Shown here one piece after another: positions 9,576 through 17,758 of a stretch of DNA of 23,137 nt. This stretch comes from Bacillota bacterium. GTDB taxonomy: Bacteria > Bacillota_E > Symbiobacteriia > Symbiobacteriales > Symbiobacteriaceae. The position numbers and the translations under genes were made by a program. The DNA lies in contig QGVE01000028.1 of NCBI GenBank assembly GCA_003242675.1, forward strand, positions 1 through 23,137, written 5' to 3'. Numbering within the stretch: position 1 is the stretch's first letter; every line of letters begins with the position of its first letter. The notes beneath the pieces were generated by a model. That model did not search any database and had not been told where the DNA came from. It saw nothing but the letters and a program-made list of their open reading frames with translations.

Positions 9576-9614
9576 CCGGCGAAGGCCGGTGGCACCGCCA
9601 CCGGCCTTCGCTGG
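9576..9614 (+). other. Near-perfect 18-bp hairpin between infB and rbfA, no T-run
   Basis: GCGAAGGCCGGTGGC (9579-9593), loop ACC, and its exact complement (9597-9611) make a 15-pair stem. Three more outer pairs, one of them G-U, extend it to 9576-9614. The following bases are CACAAGGGGC, with no T-run, so it is not a standard intrinsic terminator on this strand. It may be a processing site, an mRNA-stability element or a partial transcription barrier that adjusts expression of downstream genes relative to infB. Confidence 0.75.
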
Positions 9615-9657
9615 CACAAGGGGCCTGTGACCCGGCCCTGTGGGAGGAGTGTGCACC

Positions 9658-10035
9658 ATGTCAGGCAACGCGCGCGCCGTCCGGGTGGGCGAGCAGATGC
9701 GCGACGAACTGGCTCAGCTGCTGCGGGAAGAGGTGAAGGACCCGCGCATCGGGTTCGTCTCCGTTGTCAAGGTAGAGGTCTCGCGCGACATCCGGCACGC
9801 GAAGATCTACGTCTCGGTGCTGGGCGACGAACAGCAGAAGAAGGAGACCATGGCCGGGCTCACGTCGGCCACGGGCTTCCTGCGCAGCGAGCTGGCCAAG
9901 CGGCTGCAGCTCCGGTACATGCCTGAGCTGCACTTCGTGCTGGACGAGTCGATCGAGCACGGACAGCGCATCGCCCAGCTCCTGGACCAGGTGCAGGAAG
10001 AACGGAAGCGCACCGAGCGGGGGGAGGGTGAGTAA
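9658..10035 (+). CDS. rbfA: 30S ribosome-binding factor RbfA
   Basis: RbfA is a KH-fold protein that binds the 30S subunit during maturation of the 5' end of 16S rRNA and in cold adaptation. The 125 residues include [45 protein letters not shown], the family's conserved first half, and the C-terminal [31 protein letters not shown] segment. ATG 9658 is chosen for the GGAGGA at 9643-9648. An in-frame upstream GTG at 9640 would place the start inside this site. In B. subtilis ylxP lies between infB and rbfA; here that place is taken by a hairpin and no ylxP is present. The stop overlaps the next gene by eight bases. Confidence 0.95.
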   Translation: MSGNARAVRVGEQMRDELAQLLREEVKDPRIGFVSVVKVEVSRDIRHAKIYVSVLGDEQQKKETMAGLTSATGFLRSELAKRLQLRYMPELHFVLDESIEHGQRIAQLLDQVQEERKRTERGEGE

Positions 10036-11002
10036 CCTGCGGGTCGACCTTAGGGCGGCGAGCCGGTTGATCGCCGAGGCGCAGCGGATCCTCTTCTTCA
10101 TGCACGTCCAGCCCGACGGGGACTCGATCGGGTCGGCCCTGGGCATGATCCGCGCCCTCCGGCAGATGGGCAAGGAGGCCATCCTGGTCGGCGCCGATCC
10201 CATCCCGCCGACGTTCCACTTCCTGCCCGGGTGGAACGAGTACCGGGTGCCGTGGCAGGAGGTCGAGGGGGAGTGGGATCTGTCCTGCTTCCTGGACTGC
10301 GGCGACCTGGAGCGGGTGGGGCCGGCCCTGCCTGCGGTGCGGCGCGGGCGCAAGACCCTGAACGTGGATCACCACCCGACCAACACCGCCTTCGCGGACT
10401 ACAATTACCTGGACTGCTCGGCCGCCGCGGTGGGCGAGCTGGCCTTCCGCATCCTGCGCGAGATCGGCGCGCCCCTCGACGCGGACACGGCGCTCTGCCT
10501 CTACACCGCCCTGGTGACGGACACGGGCGGGTTCCGGTATGACTCCACCGGCCCCGAGACGCACCGCATCGCCGCGGAGCTGATCGAGCGGGGAGCCCGG
10601 CCGTACGACGTGGCGCAGGCAGTCTTCGAGACCGAGTCGCTCAGCCGCCTGGCCCTGCTCGCCCGGGCCCTGCAGACGCTGCAGCTGGACGACACGGGCC
10701 GGGTGGCCTGGATGGTCGTCACCCGCCAGCTCCTGGCCGAGGCGGGCGCGTCCGACCATGATGTGGAGGGCGTGGTCAACTACGCCCGGTCGGTCGCCGG
10801 GGTGGAGGTCGGCATCCTGTTCAAGGAGACGGAGGACGGCGCCGTGCGGGTGAACCTCCGTTCCCGCCGCACCGTCGACGTGGGCGCGGTGGCGCAGCAG
10901 TTCGGCGGGGGCGGCCATGCCCGCGCCGCCGGCTGGACGCTGAACATGCCCATCGCCCGCGCGGTCCGGCAGGTCGGGGCGGCGGGGGAGGGGGGGCTGT
11001 AG
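10028..11002 (+). CDS. nrnA: NrnA-type DHH/DHHA1 phosphoesterase (nanoRNase / pAp phosphatase)
   Basis: This 324-residue DHH-superfamily protein resembles NrnA, which degrades short oligoribonucleotides and dephosphorylates 3'-phosphoadenosine 5'-phosphate using manganese. Metal-binding motifs are present: [11 protein letters not shown] with D30 and D32, LDCGD, VDHHPTN with D114, H115 and H116, and [11 protein letters not shown]. The C-terminal DHHA1 domain ends in [11 protein letters not shown] with H297. The GTG at 10028 overlaps rbfA by eight bases, and its purine-rich GGGGAGG lies right against the start, so the exact start is less certain than the family. Placement between rbfA and truB is common in clostridia. 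Together with pnp downstream it gives the region two RNA turnover enzymes. Confidence 0.92.
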   Translation: MSNLRVDLRAASRLIAEAQRILFFMHVQPDGDSIGSALGMIRALRQMGKEAILVGADPIPPTFHFLPGWNEYRVPWQEVEGEWDLSCFLDCGDLERVGPALPAVRRGRKTLNVDHHPTNTAFADYNYLDCSAAAVGELAFRILREIGAPLDADTALCLYTALVTDTGGFRYDSTGPETHRIAAELIERGARPYDVAQAVFETESLSRLALLARALQTLQLDDTGRVAWMVVTRQLLAEAGASDHDVEGVVNYARSVAGVEVGILFKETEDGAVRVNLRSRRTVDVGAVAQQFGGGGHARAAGWTLNMPIARAVRQVGAAGEGGL

Positions 11003-11004
11003 CG

Positions 11005-11901
11005 ATGGGCCGTGGCAATGGCAGCCTCGCTGAGGTGGACGGGGTGCTCAACCTGCTGAAGCCCCCGGGGATGACGTCCCACGACGTCGTCGCCTTCGTC
11101 CGGCGGACGCTCGGGGTGAAGAAGGCGGGGCACACGGGCACCCTGGATCCCGGCGCGGCGGGCGTTCTGCCGGTCTGCATCGGCCGCGCCACCCGCCTGG
11201 CGGAGTACATCGCCGGAACCGACAAGGCCTACAGGGCGGAGATCACCTTCGGCGTCACCACCGACACCCAGGACGCGTTCGGCACCGTCCTGGCGGAGGC
11301 CGACGCCTCACACCTGACCCGGGGGGATGTCGCGTACGCCCTCACCCGGTTCCACGGCCCGATCGAGCAGGTCCCCCCGATGGTCAGCGCCGTGCGCGTC
11401 GGGGGGAAGCGGCTGTACGAGCTGGCCCGGGAGGGCGTGGCGGTGGAGCGGGAGCCCCGGCGGGTGTTCATTCACCGGCTGCAGCTCCTCGACTTCCGGC
11501 CCGGGCCCCGCCCGGTGGCGTACATCGACGTGGTCTGCTCGAAGGGGACCTACGTGCGCACCCTGGCCCACGACCTCGGCCAGTATCTGCGGGTGGGCGC
11601 GCACCTGTCGCATCTGGTGCGGACCCGTTCGGGGCCGTTCCTCCTCTCCGAGGCCGCCACGCTGGAGGAGCTGGCGGCCGGCAAGGCGCGCGTCCTGCCG
11701 CCGGCGGCGGCCCTGGGGGACATGCCGCGGGTGACCCTGTCCGGGCGGGACGCCGCCCGTGTGCTGCACGGCGTGGCGCCGCCGGTGCGCGTACCACACC
11801 CGGACGGCACGACGGTGGCCCTTCTCGCCGCCGACGGAGAGCTGCTGGCGCTGGCCGAGGTGGTCAGGGGCGGCCTGCGGCTCCGGAAAGTCTTTTCGTG
11901 A
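11005..11901 (+). CDS. truB: tRNA pseudouridine-55 synthase TruB
   Basis: TruB isomerises U55 to pseudouridine in the T-loop of tRNAs and also works as a tRNA chaperone. The 298-residue length is normal. The catalytic aspartate is D48 in GHTGTLDPGAAGVLPV. KAYRAEITFGVTTDTQDAFG, QVPPMVSAVRVGGKRLYELAREG and CSKGTYVRTLAHDLG are further family motifs, and a small PUA-like C-terminal segment starts near residue 240. The ATG begins two bases after the nrnA stop, with GGGAGGGGG just upstream. Expression is therefore likely coupled to the rest of the operon. Confidence 0.96.
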   Translation: MGRGNGSLAEVDGVLNLLKPPGMTSHDVVAFVRRTLGVKKAGHTGTLDPGAAGVLPVCIGRATRLAEYIAGTDKAYRAEITFGVTTDTQDAFGTVLAEADASHLTRGDVAYALTRFHGPIEQVPPMVSAVRVGGKRLYELAREGVAVEREPRRVFIHRLQLLDFRPGPRPVAYIDVVCSKGTYVRTLAHDLGQYLRVGAHLSHLVRTRSGPFLLSEAATLEELAAGKARVLPPAAALGDMPRVTLSGRDAARVLHGVAPPVRVPHPDGTTVALLAADGELLALAEVVRGGLRLRKVFS

Positions 11902-11914
11902 TCGAGGTAGAGAC

Positions 11915-12907
11915 ATGGAGCTTGTCACACGCATAGCAGACGTTCCGGTCCGGGGGACGGGCAACCTCGTCGCCATCGGCAAGTGGGACGGCGTGCACCT
12001 GGCCCACCAGGCCATCCTGAAGGCCCTGGTCGCGGAGGCCCGCCGGGTCGGGGGCCAGGCGGTGGCCGTCGGCTTCCATCCGCTGCCCATGCAGGTCTTG
12101 CGCCCGGATGTCGCGCCGCCCATGCTGCAGACCCTGGAGGAGCGCGCCGAGTTCATGGCCGCGCTGGGCGTCGACGTGCACCTCGCCCTGCCCTTTGACC
12201 GGGAACTGGCGGACATGACGCCAGAGGCCTTCGTCCACGAGGTGCTGGTCGGCCAGCTGCGGGCGCGGCAGGTGATGGTGGGCTTCAACAACACCTTCGG
12301 CCGGGGCGGCAAGGGCACGGCCGAGACCATGCGGCAGCTCTGCAAGCCCCTGGGCATCCCGGTGCATGTCTTTCAGCCCGTGCGGGCGGACGGGGAGAAC
12401 GTCTCCTCGACCGAGGTGCGGTTCGCCATCGCCAAGGGGCGCATGCAGGCCGCCGCGCGCCTTCTGGGGCGGCCGTACGCGCTGCGCGGCGTCGTCGTGT
12501 CCGGCGACCGGCGGGGCCGGCAGCTGGGCTTCCCCACGGCCAACCTCCGGCTGGACGAGGGGCGGCTTCTCCCGCCCTACGGGGTCTACACCGTGCGCGT
12601 CACCGTCCTGGGCGAGCCCCGGAAGCTCGTGCCGCCGGTCACCGTCACGCCCCGGACCGGGCCGGCCTACGGCGGCATGCTGAACCTCGGCGTGCGCCCG
12701 ACGGTGGGCGGAACCGAGCCGCGGTGCGAGGTTCACCTGTTCGACTTCCGCGGCGACCTGTACGGTCAGGAGCTCCAGGTGGAGTTCCTGGAGTACATGC
12801 GGCCGGAGCGTGCGTTCCCGGACCTCAGCACCCTGGTCGCCCAGCTCCGGGAGGACGAGCGGGCGGCGCGGGAGTACCTGGCGCGGCACCGGGAGGAGCG
12901 GACGTGA
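11915..12907 (+). CDS. ribF: Bifunctional riboflavin kinase / FAD synthetase RibF
   Basis: RibF phosphorylates riboflavin to FMN and adenylates FMN to FAD. The FMN adenylyltransferase domain (about residues 1-180) has the nucleotidyltransferase signature as IGKWDGVHLAHQ at 21-32, where the usual form is GxFDGVHxGHQ. Thus Phe is Trp and the second Gly is Ala. The later VSSTEVR segment is intact. The flavokinase domain (about 185-310) has GDRRGRQLGFPTANL, GVYTVRV and GMLNLGVRPT, then EVHLFDFRGDLYGQ and the catalytic-region LEYMRPERAF. The 330-residue length is typical. ATG 11915 starts 13 bases after truB with a weak GAGGT site. The stop TGA shares its last base with the next ATG. Confidence 0.94.
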   Translation: MELVTRIADVPVRGTGNLVAIGKWDGVHLAHQAILKALVAEARRVGGQAVAVGFHPLPMQVLRPDVAPPMLQTLEERAEFMAALGVDVHLALPFDRELADMTPEAFVHEVLVGQLRARQVMVGFNNTFGRGGKGTAETMRQLCKPLGIPVHVFQPVRADGENVSSTEVRFAIAKGRMQAAARLLGRPYALRGVVVSGDRRGRQLGFPTANLRLDEGRLLPPYGVYTVRVTVLGEPRKLVPPVTVTPRTGPAYGGMLNLGVRPTVGGTEPRCEVHLFDFRGDLYGQELQVEFLEYMRPERAFPDLSTLVAQLREDERAAREYLARHREERT

Positions 12908-13671
12908 TGGGGCGGCTGCGGCTGGACCGGCTGCTGGGCCACATGGGCTTCGGCAGCCGCAAGGAGATCCGCGCCCTCCTGAAGGCGGGCCGGGTGACCG
13001 TGGACGGCTCGGTGGTGACCGACCCCGGGCTCCTGGTGGACCCGCAGGGCAGCGCCGTGGCGGTGGACGGCCGGCCCGTGGGCTTCCGGCGCCACTTTCA
13101 CGTGCTCCTGCACAAGCCCTCCGGGGTGATCACCGCGACGGAGGATCCCCGCCAGCCCACGGTGATGGACGTCCTGCCCGAGGCGCTGCGCCGGCGCGAC
13201 CTGGTGCCCGTCGGCCGCCTGGACAAGGACACCGAGGGGCTGCTCCTGCTGACGACCGACGGGACGCTCGCCCACCGGCTGCTCTCGCCGCGCTGGCACC
13301 AGCCGAAGCGGTACCTGGCGCGGGTGGACCGCCCCCTGGAGCCGGCGGACCAGGAGGCGTTCGCCGGGGGCGTCGCCCTGGAGGACGGCTACGTGACCCT
13401 GCCGGCCCGGCTCGAGATCCTGTCGCCCCACGAGGGCGTCGTGACCGTGTATGAGGGGAAGTATCACCAGGTGCGGCGCATGTTCGCCGCCCGGGGCAAG
13501 CGGGTGCTGTACCTGAAGCGGCTCTCCATGGGTCCGCTCAGCCTGGGCGACCTGCCCCGGGGCGCGGCGCGGTGGCTCACGCCGGACGAGGTGGCGGCGC
13601 TCTACCGGTCTGCATCGCTGCCCAACCCCGATGAGCCGGACATTCCGCTTGCCGGGCCGCCCGGCACGTGA
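12907..13671 (+). CDS. RsuA/RluB-family rRNA pseudouridine synthase
   Basis: The 254-residue protein has an N-terminal S4 RNA-binding domain (about 4-60, [30 protein letters not shown]) and a pseudouridine synthase domain. Its catalytic D106 lies in [37 protein letters not shown] and [22 protein letters not shown] are diagnostic of the RsuA subgroup, which modifies U516 of 16S rRNA in E. coli, though RluB and RluE are close relatives. The start overlaps the ribF stop. Family members are not usually found in this operon, but the role fits its ribosome-maturation theme. The last codons overlap a promoter for rpsO. Confidence 0.92.
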   Translation: MGRLRLDRLLGHMGFGSRKEIRALLKAGRVTVDGSVVTDPGLLVDPQGSAVAVDGRPVGFRRHFHVLLHKPSGVITATEDPRQPTVMDVLPEALRRRDLVPVGRLDKDTEGLLLLTTDGTLAHRLLSPRWHQPKRYLARVDRPLEPADQEAFAGGVALEDGYVTLPARLEILSPHEGVVTVYEGKYHQVRRMFAARGKRVLYLKRLSMGPLSLGDLPRGAARWLTPDEVAALYRSASLPNPDEPDIPLAGPPGT

Positions 13672-13677
13672 TAGACT
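13649..13677 (+). promoter_or_regulatory. Probable sigma-A promoter of rpsO
   Basis: TTGCCG (13649-13654), a 17-base spacer and TAGACT (13672-13677) form a recognisable promoter, with TG at 13669-13670 adding an extended -10. It overlaps the end of the pseudouridine synthase gene. Transcription would start near 13684, giving rpsO its own transcript with a leader of about 88 bases. Confidence 0.62.
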
Positions 13678-13683
13678 AGTGCT

Positions 13684-13771
13684 TGTCGACAACCGGAGAC
13701 TCGGTCTGCCGCTCACTCCGGCGGCCCACTGGGTTCCCGGCGTTTTTCAGATCAGGAGGAGGTCGAATTCC
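13684..13771 (+). ncRNA. rpsO 5' leader, possible S15 autoregulatory RNA
   Basis: The untranslated leader has a hairpin GCCGC (13708-13712) with GCGGC (13721-13725), and a run of five T residues at 13743-13747 after CGGCG (13738-13742). The bases TGCCG (13707-13711) could alternatively pair with that CGGCG, including one G-U pair, so two exclusive folds are possible. Known S15 proteins regulate their own mRNA by structured leaders. Any match to a described S15 leader class is not evident by eye. Confidence 0.35.
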
Positions 13772-14050
13772 GTGGCGCTGACTCAGGAAGAGAAGCAGAG
13801 GATCATCAACGAGTTCAAGCTGCACGAGAACGACACGGGGTCGCCCGAGGTGCAGATTGCCCTGCTGACCCACCGCATCAACGAACTGACCGAGCACCTG
13901 CGGGTGCACAAGAAGGACCATCACTCCCGGCGGGGTCTGCTGAAGATGGTCGGCCAGCGGCGCGCGCTGCTCGTGTACCTGAACAAGATCTCGCCGGAGC
14001 GGTACGCGAAGCTGATCGAGCGGCTGGAGATCCGCACGGTGATCCGTTAG
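13772..14050 (+). CDS. rpsO: 30S ribosomal protein S15
   Basis: S15 binds 16S rRNA helices 20-22 and nucleates the 30S platform. The 92-residue sequence contains [22 protein letters not shown], the hallmark [19 protein letters not shown] and the C-terminal [12 protein letters not shown], as expected. It is a few residues longer than the common 88-89 at its C-terminus, ending in TVIR. The GTG start at 13772 is supported by AGGAGGT at 13757-13763, eight bases upstream. A dedicated promoter precedes it and a terminator follows, so it can be expressed separately from the upstream operon. Confidence 0.97.
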   Translation: MALTQEEKQRIINEFKLHENDTGSPEVQIALLTHRINELTEHLRVHKKDHHSRRGLLKMVGQRRALLVYLNKISPERYAKLIERLEIRTVIR

Positions 14051-14059
14051 GCAGAGCGG

Positions 14060-14092
14060 GGACCGAACCGGCACGCGGTTCGGTCTCTTTCC
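14060..14092 (+). terminator. Intrinsic terminator after rpsO
   Basis: GACCGAACCG (14061-14070), loop GCACG, and CGGTTCGGTC (14076-14085) form a perfect ten-pair stem, followed by the T-rich TCTTTCC. It lies ten bases after the rpsO stop codon. It separates the rpsO transcript from the sigma factor gene. Confidence 0.8.
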
Positions 14093-14129
14093 ACCTCTAC
14101 CCGGCCTGGCCGGCACCCGGGAAGGCGGG

Positions 14130-14158
14130 GCGAACGTTTTGCGGCACAGGGCCGGTCT
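14130..14158 (+). promoter_or_regulatory. Candidate ECF-type promoter upstream of the sigma factor gene
   Basis: GCGAAC (14130-14135), the GAAC-type -35 element of ECF sigma factors, is followed by TTTT at 14137-14140, and after a 17-base spacer by CGGTCT (14153-14158), which resembles the CGTC-type -10. The transcript would begin close to 14164, just ahead of the ribosome binding site GAGGTGA. Autoregulation of an ECF gene by its own product is common, which raises the plausibility. Confidence 0.45.
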
Positions 14159-14180
14159 GATAGGTAGAGGTGATGCACGG

Positions 14181-14690
14181 GTGGCCAGAACGGAAGCCGA
14201 ACGCCGGGAAGCCTTCGCGGCGCTCTTCTCCCAGATGGCCCCGCGCCTTTTCCGCACGGCCGTCGGCATCCTGGGCAACCCTCACGATGCCGCCGATGCC
14301 TTGCAGGAGGCCGGGCTGAAGGCGTACCGGTACTTCGACTCGCTGGCCGACCCCGCCGCGGGGCCGGCCTGGCTGAACCGGATCTTGATCAACGTCTGTT
14401 ACGACCTCGGCCGCCGGCGCGCCCGGGCGGTCCCCACCGGGCTGGAGGTGGTGCCGTGTCCGGGCGGCTACGGCGCGCCGGAGACGGACTGGCAGCTCCT
14501 GGAGGCGCTGCAGCTCCTCTCCCCCGAACAGCGGGCGACGGTGGTGCTGCGCTTCTTCCAGGACCTGTCCATCCCGCAGATCGCGCAAGTGATGGCGGTG
14601 CCCGAGGGAACGGTGAAGTCCCGGCTGCACGCGAGCCTCGCCAAGCTGCGCGCGGCCCTCGCCTCATCCGAAAAGGAGGGTGTGCAGTGA
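14181..14690 (+). CDS. ECF-type RNA polymerase sigma factor
   Basis: The 169-residue protein has only the two conserved sigma-70 regions of the extracytoplasmic-function group. Region 2 (about 12-80) includes ALFSQMAPRLFRTAVGILGN followed by HDAADALQEAGLKAYR, which contacts the -10. Region 4 (about 107-160) has LSPEQRATVVLRFFQDLSIPQIAQVM followed by PEGTVKSRLHASLAKL, the helix-turn-helix for the -35. GTG 14181 is chosen because GAGGTGA (14167-14173) lies seven bases upstream; an in-frame TTG at 14139 lies within the candidate promoter. Its TGA overlaps the anti-sigma start as GTGA. The signal it responds to is unknown. A weakly similar region 2 makes subgroup assignment unsafe. Confidence 0.92.
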   Translation: MARTEAERREAFAALFSQMAPRLFRTAVGILGNPHDAADALQEAGLKAYRYFDSLADPAAGPAWLNRILINVCYDLGRRRARAVPTGLEVVPCPGGYGAPETDWQLLEALQLLSPEQRATVVLRFFQDLSIPQIAQVMAVPEGTVKSRLHASLAKLRAALASSEKEGVQ

Positions 14691-15178
14691 GACCCTACGT
14701 GGTCGGCGGTGCGTGCGACCGGGTGCGCCAGCGGGTGGAGGAGGCCCTGAGCGAAGGCGTGCTGGACCTGCCGGCTTCCCTGGCCGCCCATGTGGAGCGC
14801 TGCCCCTACTGCAGCGCGGAAGTGCGCGAGGTCGAGATGCTCCTTCATCGCCTCCGCAGCCTGCCCGCCAGCCTCGACCTCAGCCCGGTGCCCGCGGTGG
14901 TGGACCGGGTGCTGCAGGCGACGGCGACGGCCGTGAACCCCGACGCCGGAGCCGCCAGAGGCCCGGAGATGAAGCGGCGCCGGACGCCCCAGTGGCAGTG
15001 GGTGCTGGGGCAGGTGGCGGCGGTGGTGGCCGTCATCGCGCTGGCCGCGGGCGGCCTCACCCTGCTCGGCCTGCGCATCCACGATGCGGTGGCCGGGCGA
15101 GCGCCCGGGCGCGCCGCGGAGCGGTGGATTGCGCCCCTCAGGGACTGGACGGAGGCGCTCTTCCAAAACGTGCGGTGA
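14687..15178 (+). CDS. Zinc-finger (ZAS-type) transmembrane anti-sigma factor
   Basis: The 163-residue protein starts with a cytoplasmic anti-sigma domain carrying the ZAS signature H35-x3-C39-x2-C42 (AHVERCPYC). This motif binds zinc and holds ECF sigma factors inactive. One hydrophobic helix at about 105-129 (WVLGQVAAVVAVIALAAGGLTLLGL) anchors it in the membrane, leaving a short tail of about 34 residues outside. The start GTG overlaps the sigma factor stop, a classic arrangement for a sigma/anti-sigma pair made in balance. AAGGAGG precedes it by about seven bases. The small external part offers little as a ligand-binding domain, so release may depend on proteolysis or redox change of the CxxC. 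The signal is unknown. Confidence 0.88.
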   Translation: MRPYVVGGACDRVRQRVEEALSEGVLDLPASLAAHVERCPYCSAEVREVEMLLHRLRSLPASLDLSPVPAVVDRVLQATATAVNPDAGAARGPEMKRRRTPQWQWVLGQVAAVVAVIALAAGGLTLLGLRIHDAVAGRAPGRAAERWIAPLRDWTEALFQNVR

Positions 15179-15487
15179 GCGGCGCTCGGCGCGCCCCGCC
15201 GCCGCATCGCCCGAAGAAGCGACCGGAGCCTGCATCGCCCGCCTGGCGCGGGCCGGGCAGGCTCCCCTGCTGTGCGCGCGCATCTCCTTCGCCGAACGAG
15301 GGGCTCGTGCTCATACTTCCCTCCCCAGGAAGGAGATGCTACTCAAAGTGTGGAAACCCTATAGGTTAGGAAAAATAAGAGTGCCAGAGGGAGAAGCCGC
15401 TGGGTAGCGGCGACGGGCGGCGCGCGGCCGAAGCCGCGGGTGCCGCCCGGTGCACCAGACGGTCCTGGGCACAGAAGGAGGACCAAC
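15179..15487 (+). ncRNA. Long intergenic region with strongly folded pnp leader
   Basis: This 309-base stretch holds no plausible gene. Its middle (about 15345-15383) is unusually AT-rich for the window and probably contains the pnp promoter, but I see no convincing -35/-10 pair. Downstream are three consecutive hairpins. GCCGCT (15396-15401) pairs with AGCGGC (15406-15411). CGGGCGGC (15414-15421) pairs with GCCGCCCG (15442-15449), enclosing GCGGC with GCCGC (15424-15437). GTGC plus CCAG (15450-15458) pair with CTGG plus GCAC (15465-15472). The pnp Shine-Dalgarno AAGGAGG (15475-15481) follows at once. Leader hairpins in pnp mRNA are known targets of RNase III and PNPase autoregulation in enterobacteria; the same role here is inference. 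Confidence 0.6.
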
Positions 15488-17740
15488 GTGACCGCGTCGT
15501 TTTCGATGGAGCTCGGGGGCCGCACGATGACCCTCGAAACCGGCCGCCTGGCCAAACAGGCCAGCGGGTCGGTGTTGGTGAGATACGGGGACAGCGTCGT
15601 GCTGTGCACGGTAGTGGCCAGTCCAACCCCCAGAGAGGGCATCGACTTCTTTCCGCTGACGGTGGACTACGAGGAACGCATGTACTCGGTCGGCCGCATC
15701 CCCGGCAACTGGTTCCGGCGTGAGGGCCGGCCCACGAGCAAGGCGATCCTCTGGGCCCGCCTGACGGACCGGCCCATCCGGCCCCTGTTCCCCGAGGGGT
15801 TCCGGAACGACGTGCAGGTGATCTGCACGGTGCTCTCGGTGGACCCGGACAACCCGGTGGAGATCATGGGCATGATCGGGGCGTCGGCGGCCCTGACCAT
15901 CTCGGACATCCCCTTCGAAGGGCCGATCGGGGGGGTCCTGGTGGGGCTGGTCGACGGTCAGTTCGTCATCAACCCCACGGCGGAGCAGCAGGAGCGGAGC
16001 GAGCTGCACCTGGTCGTGGCCGGCACGGAGAAGGCCGTGCTCATGGTCGAGGCGGGCGCCAAGGAAGTGCCGGAGGAGGTCGTGCTCGACGCCATCCTCT
16101 ACGGCCACGAGGTCATCAAGAACACCATCATCCCGACGATCAAGCAGATGCAGGCGGAGGTGGGCAAGCCCAAGCGGGAGGTGGTGCTGTTCACCCCGCC
16201 GCCTGAGCTGGAGCAGGCGGTGCGGGAGGCGGCTACGGAACGGCTCCGGCAGGCCGTGCGCAACCCGGACAAGCTGGCCCGTGAGGAGGCGGTCGCCGCG
16301 GTCGGGGAGGCGGTCCAGGCGGAGCTGGCCGAACGGTTCCCCGACTCGGAGAAGCACATCGACTACCTGCTGAAGAAGGTGCTGAAGGAGGAGGTTCGCC
16401 GGGCCATCCTCGACGAGGGCATCCGGCCCGACGGGCGCGGCCTCAACGAGCTCCGGCCCATCGAGTGCGCGGTGGACCTCCTGCCCCGGCCTCACGGCGC
16501 CGGCCTCTTCCAACGGGGCCAGACCCAGGTGCTCTCCATCTGCACCCTGGGCACCCTGGCGGACATGCAGAAGCTGGACGACCTGACGCTGGAAGAGACC
16601 AAGCGCTTCATGCACCACTACAACTTCCCGCCCTACTCCGTCGGTGAGGTGCGGCCGCTGCGCGGGCCCGGGCGCCGCGAGATCGGGCACGGCGCCCTGG
16701 CTGAGCGCGCCCTGGAGCCGGTGATCCCGTCGGAGGAGGAGTTCCCCTACACCATCCGGGTGGTCTCCGAGGTGCTGGAGTCCAACGGCTCCTCGTCCAT
16801 GGCGTCGGTCTGCGGCTCCACGCTGGCCCTGATGGCGGCCGGCGTGCCGATCAAGGCGCCGGTGGCCGGGGTGGCCATGGGCCTGGTGGAGGACCCCGAG
16901 ACCGGGCGGTACGCGGTGCTCACCGACATCCAGGGCATCGAGGACGCCCTGGGCGACATGGACTTCAAGGTGGCCGGCACCAAGAAGGGCATCACCGCCC
17001 TGCAGATGGACATGAAGATCTCCGGCACCAGCCGGGAGATCCTGGAGAAGGCGCTGATGCAGGCGCGCGAGGGCCGGATGCTCATCATGGAGAAGATGCT
17101 CGCCTGCATCCCCGAGCCGCGCAAGGAGCTCTCGCCCTACGCGCCGCGGATCATCACGATGAAGATCAGCCCCGAGAAGATCCGGGACGTCATCGGCAAG
17201 GGCGGCTCGACCATCAACAAGATCATCGAGGAGACCAAGGTGGGCCACACCAAGGTCGAGATCGACATCCAGGACGACGGCACGATCTACATCGCCGCCG
17301 TCAACCTGGAGGCCGGCGAGCGGGCGAAACAGATGATCGAGGCCCTGGTGAAGGATCCCGAGCCCGGCATGATCTACACCGGCCGGGTGACGCGCCTCAT
17401 GCAGTTCGGCGCGTTCGTCGAGATCCTCCCCGGCAAGGAGGGGCTGGTGCACATCAGCGAGCTGTCGGACAAGCGGGTGTCCCGGGTGGAGGACGTCGTC
17501 AAGATCGGCGACGAGGTGACCGTCAAGGTCACGGAGATCGACCGGCTTGGCCGCATCAACCTCTCCATCAAGGACGCCAAGCCGAAGCCGCCAGCCTCGC
17601 AGCCGGCGGGGAGGCCGCAGGACGCGTCCCGCCACGGTCAGCCGAAGCCCGGCCAGGGCAAGCCCGCGCCGGCGAAGGCCGGGGCCGGCAAGCCGGGGCC
17701 GGGACCCGGCAGGCCGGGCCACGGCAGGCACGGCCGGTAG
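15488..17740 (+). CDS. pnp: Polyribonucleotide nucleotidyltransferase (PNPase)
   Basis: PNPase is a trimeric 3'-5' phosphorolytic exoribonuclease and polymerase central to mRNA turnover. The 750 residues contain RNase PH domain 1 (about 10-145), an alpha-helical domain (about 150-300), and the catalytic RNase PH domain 2 (about 310-540) with [13 protein letters not shown] and the conserved aspartate in [12 protein letters not shown] domain has GKGG at 570-573, and the S1 domain (about 625-695) begins GMIYTGRV. A Lys/Gly/Pro-rich tail of about 50 residues follows and is unusually basic. GTG 15488 is chosen because AAGGAGG at 15475-15481 lies six bases upstream; upstream in-frame codons lie within the leader hairpins. 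It is separated from rpsO, its usual neighbour, by a sigma/anti-sigma pair. Confidence 0.97.
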   Translation: MTASFSMELGGRTMTLETGRLAKQASGSVLVRYGDSVVLCTVVASPTPREGIDFFPLTVDYEERMYSVGRIPGNWFRREGRPTSKAILWARLTDRPIRPLFPEGFRNDVQVICTVLSVDPDNPVEIMGMIGASAALTISDIPFEGPIGGVLVGLVDGQFVINPTAEQQERSELHLVVAGTEKAVLMVEAGAKEVPEEVVLDAILYGHEVIKNTIIPTIKQMQAEVGKPKREVVLFTPPPELEQAVREAATERLRQAVRNPDKLAREEAVAAVGEAVQAELAERFPDSEKHIDYLLKKVLKEEVRRAILDEGIRPDGRGLNELRPIECAVDLLPRPHGAGLFQRGQTQVLSICTLGTLADMQKLDDLTLEETKRFMHHYNFPPYSVGEVRPLRGPGRREIGHGALAERALEPVIPSEEEFPYTIRVVSEVLESNGSSSMASVCGSTLALMAAGVPIKAPVAGVAMGLVEDPETGRYAVLTDIQGIEDALGDMDFKVAGTKKGITALQMDMKISGTSREILEKALMQAREGRMLIMEKMLACIPEPRKELSPYAPRIITMKISPEKIRDVIGKGGSTINKIIEETKVGHTKVEIDIQDDGTIYIAAVNLEAGERAKQMIEALVKDPEPGMIYTGRVTRLMQFGAFVEILPGKEGLVHISELSDKRVSRVEDVVKIGDEVTVKVTEIDRLGRINLSIKDAKPKPPASQPAGRPQDASRHGQPKPGQGKPAPAKAGAGKPGPGPGRPGHGRHGR

Positions 17741-17758
17741 AGCCCGTCGGTCCAGTCG

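Noticed and set aside
9576..9614. An intrinsic terminator after infB
   Set aside because: No T-run follows the stem on the + strand, and the genes beyond it belong to the same conserved operon without an evident new promoter.
15345..15383. A specific sigma-A promoter for pnp
   Set aside because: The AT-rich patch includes TATAGG, but no acceptable -35 lies at 16-18 bases. I therefore describe it only as a likely promoter region.
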